Positions 1-5,520 of a stretch of 6,390 nt of DNA are shown here, in pieces. A program made the translations under genes and the position numbers. A model generated the notes under the pieces. The model had not been told where the DNA came from. It did no database searches and saw only the letters and a program-made list of their open reading frames with translations. Position 1 is the stretch's first letter. Each line of letters begins with the position of its first letter. Source of the DNA: Clostridiales bacterium UBA4821 (GTDB taxonomy: Bacteria > Bacillota > Clostridia > Acetivibrionales > UBA4821); assembly GCA_002402315.1 (NCBI GenBank), contig DHFP01000080.1, forward strand, positions 1-6,390, given 5' to 3'.

Positions 1-6
1 CTTCAC

Positions 7-762
7 TTAAATTAAATGCACCCATTTTGAGTGCTCTTGGCCTTTATTTTTCATTGCAGATGGGTGAAAGCGGCCTGAGCCTTTCAAAGCACCTATAAGA
101 TCCTTTTCTTTGTGAAATCTGTCTAATTCGTATCTTTTTTCAACAGTTTTAATAGTTTCGCTTTCAAGCCGGTTATTATTTATTTTTACTTCACCTATTT
201 TAAATTGGTTCGCAGCTATATACTCAAAATTATTTACAATAAAATCAAATACCTGCTGTCCGTTGATGCTTTCTTTCGGGGGAAAGCTTCCTTCAAGGAA
301 AAACAAGTTGGTTCTTGCTTTTACCTGGTTGGTCTTCAAAACTTGCAGGGCCTCTGAAGCTTGAGATTGCTTTTCTTCAATCTCATCCCTAACCTTGACG
401 GCATAAATATTATTTATGGGTTCATAGATTTTCATGTTTCCCAACCTGGTTATTTCTTCATCCGTGCCCTTAATATATCCCTCATTCCTATAGTTAATGT
501 TCCACAGCGGTTTCAGACTTTCATTCTTCGCAATGTTATCAAATTCGCGTAGAGTTATGTGCCTCCGAAGTTCCCGTGCCTCAGGACTATTTATCATGTA
601 ATGAGCAGTTGAAGGATGTGCATGGAGGAGTGCTTCCTTGTTTCTCCAATCAAAAACCTTTCGAACTTCCCGTTTAATATTGATTTCTTCCTGCTCATTT
701 TGTTTTTTAACAACTTCTTTCCGCATCTTATTGAGAAATTCACCCATCTTCACTCTTGCCAT
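7..762 (-). CDS. Hypothetical soluble charged protein, 251 aa
   Basis: I do not recognise this protein and assign no function. It is 251 aa, very rich in Lys, Glu, Asn and Arg, with no signal peptide or membrane segment, so it is probably cytoplasmic. Residues 1-35 are strongly charged and likely helical (MARVKMGEFLNKMRKEVV is the start), followed by a segment with WRNKEALLHAHPSTAHYM and a Lys/Glu-rich middle that could form a short coiled coil. The C-terminus ends in a basic Gly/Ser/His-containing tail (GSGRFHPSAMKNKGQ). The frame stays open up to 873, but I chose the ATG at 760-762 because an AAAGGG ribosome site lies 9 nt before it and an extended -10 (797-805) would fall inside the longer version. 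It is divergent from the exported-protein gene at 968. The reading frame is long, intact and free of stops, which supports it being a real gene, but its role is open. Confidence 0.72.
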   Translation of the reverse strand: MARVKMGEFLNKMRKEVVKKQNEQEEINIKREVRKVFDWRNKEALLHAHPSTAHYMINSPEARELRRHITLREFDNIAKNESLKPLWNINYRNEGYIKGTDEEITRLGNMKIYEPINNIYAVKVRDEIEEKQSQASEALQVLKTNQVKARTNLFFLEGSFPPKESINGQQVFDFIVNNFEYIAANQFKIGEVKINNNRLESETIKTVEKRYELDRFHKEKDLIGALKGSGRFHPSAMKNKGQEHSKWVHLI

Positions 763-796
763 AGTAACCAACCCTTTATAGGAAATATATAACTTT

Positions 797-805
797 ATTA
801 TATCA
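797..805 (-). promoter_or_regulatory. Extended -10 promoter element for the minus-strand hypothetical gene
   Basis: On the minus strand this reads TGATATAAT, a full TATAAT preceded by the TGn extension. No good -35 hexamer is found 16-18 nt upstream (the bases there are GC-rich and unlike TTGACA), and an extended -10 often compensates for that. Transcription would start near 790, leaving a leader of about 28 nt with AAAGGG at 772-777 before the ATG at 762. This also argues for the 762 start over the upstream in-frame ATGs. Confidence 0.5.
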
Positions 806-855
806 CATTTTTGATGAGTCCGGTGAGTTAATTGAGATTGTCCGAAAACACTGAC

Positions 856-883
856 TTGCATATGATTGGTCAAGTAATATAAT
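856..883 (+). promoter_or_regulatory. Probable promoter of the exported-protein gene
   Basis: A perfect TATAAT -10 is at 878-883. The best -35 candidate is TTGCAT at 856-861, with a 16-nt spacer; it matches only the TTG half of the consensus. A spaced inverted repeat, ACTTG (854-858) and CAAGT (871-875), brackets the promoter and could be an operator, though five-base arms occur easily by chance. The expected leader to the ATG at 968 is about 78 nt. Confidence 0.45.
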
Positions 884-953
884 AAATAGTAACAAGAAAG
901 TGCTTTTTAGCCAAATACTAGTTATGTTTTACAAAAGTTGAATGAATAAATTT

Positions 954-960
954 AGGAGGA
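954..960 (+). promoter_or_regulatory. Strong ribosome binding site for the exported-protein gene
   Basis: AGGAGGA, a near-perfect Shine-Dalgarno sequence, lies 7 nt before the ATG at 968. It fixes the start codon and places the signal peptide directly at the N-terminus. Confidence 0.85.
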
Positions 961-967
961 AGATTGA

Positions 968-3313
968 ATGGTTAAATTATCTATTAAGACAAATGCTTTG
1001 ATAGCATTAATTTTAATTATATTTCTTCTACATATACCAGCTTCTAAAGCGCTTGCAGAGACATACTTACAGCAGAACGTCCAGGACAAACTGGGAAATG
1101 CAATTATTCTTTATGTTGGGAGTTCAAAAGCCTATGTAAGAGGTGCGGAGATACAGGTAGATAGTTCAACCATGGCTGTTTACCCGGTTATAAAGGACGG
1201 AAGAACAATGGTACCTGTGCGGTTCATATCAGAAAACTTCGGGGCAAAGGTAGACTGGGATGGGACGACACGTACAGTAACAGCTGATATGGACGGGAAG
1301 TCAGTCAAGCTTACGCTGGGCAGCAAAAAGATTATTATCAATAATAAAGAGTCGGCATTGGATGTTACGGCCCAGTCAATTAACGGCAGGACTATGATAC
1401 CATTGAGAGCGCTGGTCGAAGCATTAGGTAAAAATGTGTTTTATAATAAAAACGTAATTATTATCAGTGATAGTGAACCAAATGTTAAAGATGATAAAGA
1501 ATTAATTGATGAGGTTATTGCATTATTTAATGAAAGAGGAAACAGTTCCGGTAATGTTGCAAACGGAGGCCGGGCCGTAATTAATGGTGAGTGGGTATTC
1601 TTCTCAAATGCATCTGATAATGATAAGCTGTACAAAATGAAGGCAGATGATACCGGCAGAACCAAATTAAGCGACGACAGCAGTGGATATATTAATGTAG
1701 TAGGAGATTGGATTTACTATCGTAATGGAGCAGATGATTATAAAATATATAAAATGAAAGTAGATGGCTCAGGTAAAGTCAAGTTGAATGATGACAATAG
1801 TGATTATATAAACGTAGCTGGCGATTGGGTTTACTATGTTAACCTTTCTGACAGCTCGAAACCTTATAAAATAAAAACTGATGGAACAGGAAGAACCAAA
1901 CTCAGTGAGCATTCCAGTGAATATCTAAACGTATCGGGAGAATGGATCTTCTATATCAATAACTCGGATGATTATAAGATTTATAAGGTGAAAACCGATG
2001 GCTCCGGCGGTATCAGAGTAAATAATGATAAAACCGGATACTTAAACGCAGCTGGCGGCTGGATTTACTATACAGTCAAGCAAGATAGCTATCCGAACAG
2101 TGGTGAGCTATACAAAATTAGAATAGACGGAACGGGCAGGACCAGGTTGAGCAGTGATGAAAGCATGGAAATTAATATAGTTGGTGATGACATTTATTAC
2201 TTAAAGGACTTTAATGATGGCGGTTATAATTCTGAACTTTATAAGGTCAAGGTTGATGGTACTGAGAGGACTGATGAAGGAAGAGGTCTTTCTGCTGATC
2301 AATTTGAAAAAAATAGAAAAGAAACTCTAGACAAAATCAATACAACGCTGTCCAAGGAATTGGGCATTCAAGCTGAGGATGGAAAATATTTTTGGGAAGG
2401 CTACTATACCCACTTCTATGAATTCAGCAGTCTACCCAAGATGCCGGAAAAACTTGATAAACCAATATTCATTTTGATGGAAAACTCTGATACAGCTTAT
2501 CTGTTTTTATTTGGTACTGACAATTTGTATGAAGAAGTTAAACTTTTAGATAAATATGAGTTTGGTGAAAATGCATACGTTAATATGGCAAAGTCTGATG
2601 TATCAGTTGAGGGCGGGAAAATAACAGTATGGAGCCAAATGCCATTCCGGGCGTCTGAACAGATTTTCAATCTGGAATGGGATGGAACAGTTCTGAAATT
2701 AGTGGATACCACATGGCAAGATCCAACTGAAGAATATTATACTGAGCTTGAGGAGTTAGTCAAGGAATGGAAATTTGATGAGGCTATTGCGATGGAAGGG
2801 GATCCAATGTATCCTTTGTTCTATCCGGACCACTATTATGGGATTCCACAACTGGCTATTGAAGAAGGACACAAGTATGCTTTAACAAAGTACAAAAGCA
2901 GTGATGTTAAGGAAGCTGCCAGAGTTTTAAAATGGGGCATAGACCAGTATCTGTTTGCGCAGACGTTTGACGAGCTAAATGCTTCAAATATGGAAAATAT
3001 AGATTCATTATTGGAAGAGGAGGAGTATTCTGCGGCCAAAGACTACAGGATTGATATAAAGAAATTTGCCGGTATTTTAAATGACTACGCCTTTTTCCAG
3101 TCTGAAATGGGAAATAATAAGGATGCGGAATCATACTTAAACAAGGTGATTGAGCTTGATTCTTCAAGAATTGTTGCATATATCAACCTTGGTGATGTTA
3201 AATGGAATTTAGGAAAAAAAGAAGAGGCTAAAAAATATTACAGGGAATATTTAAGGTTACTTGGGGACAACACAAAGAATGTTCCATCAAGGGTATTTGA
3301 GAGATTAAAATAG
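968..3313 (+). CDS. Exported protein: copper amine oxidase-like N-domain, DUF5050-type repeats, TPR C-terminus
   Basis: A 781-aa secreted or surface protein. Residues 1-30 form a signal peptide (short basic start, hydrophobic core, ALA-E cleavage site near 30/31). Residues about 45-168 match the copper amine oxidase N-terminal-like domain common in Clostridia: two related halves carry the motifs GRTMVPVRFISE (79-90) and GRTMIPLRALVE (140-151). This domain has no catalytic copper site and probably serves for adhesion or protein contact. From about 207 to 434 there are six propeller-like repeats of the DUF5050 type, beginning at G-[ED]-W-[IV]-[YF]-[YF] near 207, 246, 285, 324, 363 and 407. Each carries an 'LYK-K-DG-G-RTKL' stretch. 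The C-terminal 300 residues hold an uncharacterised segment and a TPR-like hairpin pair near 700-765 (NDYAFFQSEMGNNKDAESYL, then YINLGDVKWNLGKKEEA). The start is fixed by the AGGAGGA site. It appears monocistronic. A role in binding cell-wall or extracellular ligands is inference; the substrate is unknown. Confidence 0.88.
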   Translation: MVKLSIKTNALIALILIIFLLHIPASKALAETYLQQNVQDKLGNAIILYVGSSKAYVRGAEIQVDSSTMAVYPVIKDGRTMVPVRFISENFGAKVDWDGTTRTVTADMDGKSVKLTLGSKKIIINNKESALDVTAQSINGRTMIPLRALVEALGKNVFYNKNVIIISDSEPNVKDDKELIDEVIALFNERGNSSGNVANGGRAVINGEWVFFSNASDNDKLYKMKADDTGRTKLSDDSSGYINVVGDWIYYRNGADDYKIYKMKVDGSGKVKLNDDNSDYINVAGDWVYYVNLSDSSKPYKIKTDGTGRTKLSEHSSEYLNVSGEWIFYINNSDDYKIYKVKTDGSGGIRVNNDKTGYLNAAGGWIYYTVKQDSYPNSGELYKIRIDGTGRTRLSSDESMEINIVGDDIYYLKDFNDGGYNSELYKVKVDGTERTDEGRGLSADQFEKNRKETLDKINTTLSKELGIQAEDGKYFWEGYYTHFYEFSSLPKMPEKLDKPIFILMENSDTAYLFLFGTDNLYEEVKLLDKYEFGENAYVNMAKSDVSVEGGKITVWSQMPFRASEQIFNLEWDGTVLKLVDTTWQDPTEEYYTELEELVKEWKFDEAIAMEGDPMYPLFYPDHYYGIPQLAIEEGHKYALTKYKSSDVKEAARVLKWGIDQYLFAQTFDELNASNMENIDSLLEEEEYSAAKDYRIDIKKFAGILNDYAFFQSEMGNNKDAESYLNKVIELDSSRIVAYINLGDVKWNLGKKEEAKKYYREYLRLLGDNTKNVPSRVFERLK
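1586..2269 (+). repeat. Six tandem protein repeats, about 117 bp each, within the exported-protein gene
   Basis: The repeat starts (G-[ED/G]-W-[IV]-[YF]-[YF], last one GDDIYY) lie 39 residues apart four times and 44 apart at the last step. The core of each is a strand-like aromatic block, an Asp/Asn/Ser turn, then 'YK-K-DG-G' and 'L-DD-S-YINV'. The DNA copies have diverged, so this is an old amplification kept by selection on the fold, not a fresh slippage array. The pattern fits blades of a six-bladed propeller. Confidence 0.75.
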
Positions 3314-3357
3314 GCATGGAATTTAGAGCTTATCCGCAAATAATAAAATCTCTCTTT

Positions 3358-3382
3358 CATGTCATTCCGAGGAGTGTAACGC
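3358..3382. repeat. Fragment resembling a dispersed 'GTCATTCCGAGGAG' repeat
   Basis: The bases ATGTCATTCCGAGGAGTGTA (3359-3378), followed by ACG, resemble one arm of a short dispersed repeat seen in many bacterial genomes, where GTCATTCCGAGGAG is normally followed by a motif like ...ACGAAGAATCT. Here the similarity fades at about 3382, where the transposase remnant begins, suggesting truncation. The identification rests on memory of the motif and not on a second copy in this window. Confidence 0.35.
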
Positions 3383-3384
3383 CC

Positions 3385-3634
3385 CAAGAAATTGTAAATC
3401 TATACACGTATATGACAAATAACCGTGGCAGGATAAGACTACAAGACTTACAAGGATAAGGGGTATTATATAGGCAGTGGAGCAGTAGAAGGGGCTAATA
3501 AAACAGTCATACAGCACAGAATGAATCAGTCCGGTATGAGATGGGGGATAAACGGAGGTCAATATATTGCTGCTTTAAGAGCAAAATATGAAAGTGCTCT
3601 ATGGAGCAGAGTTGAAGACTTAATAACTGCCTAG
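3385..3634 (+). pseudogene. C-terminal remnant of an ISKra4-like transposase, frameshifted
   Basis: Two reading frames join into the C-terminal end of an IS transposase. The first (from about 3385) reads EIVNLYTYMTNNRGRI; after one extra base near 3435 (the A run in ATAAGA) the second reads DYKTYKDKGYYIGSGAVEGA and on to a TAG at 3632-3634. The signature IGSGAVEGANK, then QHRMNQSGMRW, then a closing 'ALRAKYES-LW' segment is characteristic of the ISKra4-type C-terminus, including the conserved Glu of the DDE triad in 'GAVEG'. Only about 80 of the usual 400 or more residues remain, and there is no start codon or ribosome site, so this is a decayed fragment and is not functional. The ISLre2 family has a somewhat similar ending (GSAEAAHRTV-Q-RMK-SG-RW) and is the main alternative, but the IGSG motif favours ISKra4. 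Confidence 0.75.
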
Positions 3635-3742
3635 CGGGTCAAGTATACATGAGGACACACCTTCTGAATTACAGGCTCATTATAAGGAGGGAATATCCCC
3701 AAGTCTTCTTCCTTGCGGGTGCCTTCGGAGGAATACAGGTCG

Positions 3743-3776
3743 TTTCTACCAAGCTTGGCATAGGCGTTAAGCCTAA
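3743..3776 (+). repeat. Left arm of the 34-bp inverted repeat
   Basis: Pairs with 3965-3998 at 33 of 34 positions. It begins TTTCTACC and ends GCCTAA. The match stops sharply on both sides of the arm. Confidence 0.9.
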
Positions 3777-3833
3777 AGATATCATGGTAATAGTACAATA
3801 ATAAACCAGCAAAATAGTAACAAACGTTGTTTG

Positions 3834-3855
3834 GTATAGCAATATCTTGCTATAC
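3834..3855. repeat. Perfect 9-bp hairpin inside the inverted-repeat unit
   Basis: GTATAGCAA (3834-3842) and TTGCTATAC (3847-3855) are perfect complements around the 4-nt loop TATC. The stem is AT-rich and no T-run follows, so a rho-independent terminator is unlikely. It may be a structural part of the miniature element or a protein-binding palindrome. Confidence 0.7.
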
Positions 3856-3964
3856 GAATGCTAATAAAATAGCAAAAACTTACTTTAATCCATATGATTT
3901 GTATAGATATCATCTAAATGTATTGAAATTTTGATTGTTTCAATTAGTTTATGGATTAAGCTGG

Positions 3965-3998
3965 TTAGGCTTAACGCCTATGCCAAGCTTGGGAGAAA
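3965..3998 (-). repeat. Right arm of the 34-bp inverted repeat
   Basis: Reverse complement of 3743-3776 with a single mismatch (G at 3993). It begins TTAGGC and ends GGGAGAAA. Confidence 0.9.
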
Positions 3999-4170
3999 GA
4001 TAGAATGAGGGTTGGGCTGTAAAATATTGCATTTCTAAATTGAGTTTTTGGACCCTTTTGTACTGGAATATTTAGTACATATATGAAAACGATGTTCTAG
4101 GTATAATGATTTAGGCTATTTTACAAAACATGTGTCAGATATTTTTTATGCCCCCATTTTTAGTCAATTA

Positions 4171-4199
4171 TTGACAGTTTTTGATACAAACAATAGAAT
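4171..4199 (+). promoter_or_regulatory. Near-consensus sigma-A type promoter ahead of the dehydrogenase remnant
   Basis: TTGACA (4171-4176, perfect -35), a 17-nt spacer and TAGAAT (4194-4199, one mismatch to TATAAT). Transcription would begin near 4206 and run into the broken dehydrogenase and probably on to the peptidase E-like gene at 4780, since no terminator is seen between them. This is the best promoter in the window. Confidence 0.7.
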
Positions 4200-4229
4200 A
4201 AATAGGGGAAATGATGTTTATTAAGAAAA

Positions 4230-4237
4230 GAGGAGAG
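4230..4237 (+). promoter_or_regulatory. Orphan ribosome site before the dehydrogenase fragment
   Basis: GAGGAGAG is followed at 5-8 nt by tandem TTG codons (4243 and 4246). Translation from these TTGs gives only about five or six codons before a TAG at 4261-4263 and is out of frame with the dehydrogenase. This looks like the start region of a lost gene joined to the dehydrogenase tail by a deletion. An 8-codon ATG frame (4214-4240) just before it could be a leader peptide but is too short to support. Confidence 0.35.
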
Positions 4238-4737
4238 TAATATTGTTGAGCAATCAAATTTAGATTCAAGCTTACTGAAAGAAGTCTTAAGAATCAATGA
4301 TAAAAGAATAGAACATATTATTCTAAAGGCACAGAAATACTATAACGAATTAACAAACAAAAAAGTAGCAGTACTAGGTCTAACTTTCAAAGGAGGTACA
4401 AGTGATATTAGAAATTCACAAAGTATTAGACTAATTGAGTTTCTTGCAACTCAAAATTGTCAAATATCATGTTACGATCCGATGGCTGTAGACGTTACAA
4501 AGCAACTTTTTAAAAACGAAAATCTTCAGATTCGATTTTGTCAGAGATGTTTATTCTGCACTAAATAATGCTGATATAATTTTTCTAATGACCGACTGGA
4601 AAGAATTTTATGATATTGATTTTGATATTGTAAAAAAGAACGCAGAGAACGCAATAATAATTGATGGTAAAAATTTATTAGATAAACATTATATAAAATC
4701 ATGCGGTTTAAAATATGAAGGAATAGGCTGCATATAA
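4230..4737 (+). pseudogene. UDP-glucose/GDP-mannose dehydrogenase family, C-terminal fragment with frameshift
   Basis: This is the last part of a nucleotide-sugar dehydrogenase, an NAD-dependent enzyme that oxidises UDP-glucose or similar sugars to uronic acids for capsule or surface polysaccharide. It begins in the central linking helix (SSLLKEVLRIND) and carries the UDP-binding C-terminal domain: KVAVLGLTFKGGTSDIRNS, then SCYDPMAV, ADIIFLMTDWKEF and IIIDGKNLLD. About 165 residues remain of a usual 400-450. The N-terminal NAD-binding Rossmann domain, the central domain and the catalytic Cys are absent, and no in-frame ATG precedes it. The frame breaks at 4536-4539, where one extra T in TTTT moves it by one base; the original frame stops at 4566-4568 and the shifted frame ends at 4735-4737. 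It cannot be an active enzyme. The exact substrate (UDP-glucose, UDP-ManNAc and so on) cannot be told from this part. Confidence 0.88.
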
Positions 4738-4768
4738 ATTCTATTAATATATAAATAAAATAGTAATT

Positions 4769-4775
4769 AGGAGGG
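4769..4775 (+). promoter_or_regulatory. Strong ribosome binding site for the peptidase E-like gene
   Basis: AGGAGGG lies 4 nt before the ATG at 4780, slightly close but strong. It decides the start codon and gives the short N-terminus MGRIVAIGG that the family normally shows. Confidence 0.8.
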
Positions 4776-4779
4776 TTTT

Positions 4780-5520
4780 ATGGGTAGAATTGTTGCTATA
4801 GGTGGAATGTCAAAAGATATGGAGAGTATTAATCAGATTAATTCACAAATTATTTCTTTGTCAGGTATTACAAATCCGAGGCTTTTATATATGCCAACAG
4901 CCAACAAAGATCATGAATGGTATTCAAATTATATTAAAGATTACTTTGAGAATAACTTCGGATGTAAAGTAAATGTTATGAAGTTAATTACAGAAGAGTT
5001 AAAACAAGAAACTATTCGTGAACAAATACTTTCCTCGGATATAATATTTGTTGAAGGCGGCAATTCATTTCTTTTGTTGGATACATGGGGAAAATATAAT
5101 GTAGATGTATATTTAAAAGAAGCTTATGATAAGAATATTCTTTTATCAGGAATAAGTGCGGGTGCAATTTGTTGGTTCAACTATGGACATAGCAGTTCTT
5201 TGAAATATTCTAATCCTGATAATTGGGAGTTTACCCTTATAAAAGGGTTGTCATTTATTGATGCTTTTGTATGTCCGCATTTTAATGAAACTGGAAGAGA
5301 AGAGAGTTTTACCAATATATTAAAAAACTCAATGACAGAGGGAACAGTAGGAATAGGAATTGATAATGATTGCGCATTGGCTATTCTTGATAAAGAATTT
5401 AAGGTAATATCCGAAAATGATGGTGCAATGTTTCATAAGTTTTGGAAATCAAATGATGAAATATTAAGAAGAGATTTCATGGGTAATGTTTCATTGCCAG
5501 CTAATATTATTATCAACTAA
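4780..5520 (+). CDS. Peptidase E-like serine peptidase (family S51)
   Basis: An intact 246-aa cytoplasmic protein of the peptidase E (alpha-aspartyl dipeptidase) family, with the class I glutamine amidotransferase-like fold. It opens with the glycine-rich strand GRIVAIGG. The family motif EGGNSFLLL is at 92-100, and the nucleophile elbow G-I-S-A-G at 124-128 gives Ser126 as the likely catalytic serine. His167 in the CPHFNE motif is the likely triad histidine, and GIGIDNDCAL (191-200) is the usual following block. Characterised S51 enzymes cleave dipeptides with N-terminal Asp; this protein may differ, since the family also contains cyanophycinase and proteins of unknown specificity. At 246 aa it is close to the usual 230-250. 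It lies 42 bp after the broken dehydrogenase in the same direction, so it may be transcribed from the promoter at 4171. No functional link with that fragment is evident. Confidence 0.88.
   Translation: MGRIVAIGGMSKDMESINQINSQIISLSGITNPRLLYMPTANKDHEWYSNYIKDYFENNFGCKVNVMKLITEELKQETIREQILSSDIIFVEGGNSFLLLDTWGKYNVDVYLKEAYDKNILLSGISAGAICWFNYGHSSSLKYSNPDNWEFTLIKGLSFIDAFVCPHFNETGREESFTNILKNSMTEGTVGIGIDNDCALAILDKEFKVISENDGAMFHKFWKSNDEILRRDFMGNVSLPANIIIN

Larger units (their letters stand above)
3743..3998. mobile_element. MITE-like non-coding unit with 34-bp terminal inverted repeats
   Basis: Bases 3743-3776 and 3965-3998 are inverted copies, matching at 33 of 34 positions (the one mismatch is at 3748 against 3993). 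The inner 28 bp are identical and contain CCAAGCTTGGC and GCGTTAAGCC blocks. The 188 bp between them is AT-rich, encodes nothing visible, and carries further internal inverted repeats (3834-3855; 3885-3894 with 3950-3959). The size, terminal repeats and lack of coding fit a miniature inverted-repeat element. No clear target-site duplication flanks it (CAGGTCG on the left, GATAGAA on the right). An alternative is that the repeats are two facing ends of the neighbouring decayed insertion sequence, or an inverted duplication made during rearrangement. Confidence 0.5.
3635..4170. other. Gene-free stretch between the transposase remnant and the dehydrogenase remnant
   Basis: No convincing gene is seen here on either strand. 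The first part (3635-3742) is probably the 3' flank of the old insertion sequence. It is open in several frames at once on both strands, including a 50-codon ATG frame at 3649-3801 with no ribosome site, which argues against any one of them being coding. The centre is the 256-bp inverted-repeat unit. The last part (3999-4170) is AT-rich, with a spaced palindrome TGTACT (4059-4064) / AGTACA (4074-4079) and an isolated TATAAT at 4102-4107 that lacks a fitting -35. Confidence 0.5.

Noticed and set aside
361..552. 63-codon plus-strand reading frame
   Set aside because: It lies wholly opposite the minus-strand hypothetical gene and has no ribosome site.
763..873. N-terminal extension of the minus-strand hypothetical gene to an ATG at 873
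   Set aside because: It would place the -10 element inside the coding region. The added residues look unlike the rest of the protein, and the ATG at 762 has its own ribosome site.
1441..3179. Four minus-strand reading frames of 67-90 codons
   Set aside because: All are antisense to the 781-aa exported-protein gene, with no ribosome sites and no family-like sequence.
3362..3562. 66-codon minus-strand reading frame
   Set aside because: It is antisense to the transposase remnant, whose plus-strand translation gives clear family motifs.
3649..3801. 50-codon plus-strand gene
   Set aside because: There is no ribosome site, and several other frames are also open here. It crosses into the inverted-repeat arm and I recognise no family.
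3834..3855. Rho-independent terminator
   Set aside because: The stem is AT-rich and lacks a following run of T on either strand.
3743..3998. CRISPR repeats
   Set aside because: There are only two copies, in inverted orientation, with a 188-bp interval and no regular array.
4102..4107. A second promoter at the TATAAT
   Set aside because: No -35-like hexamer occurs at 16-18 nt upstream and there is no TGn extension. In AT-rich sequence such a match is expected by chance.
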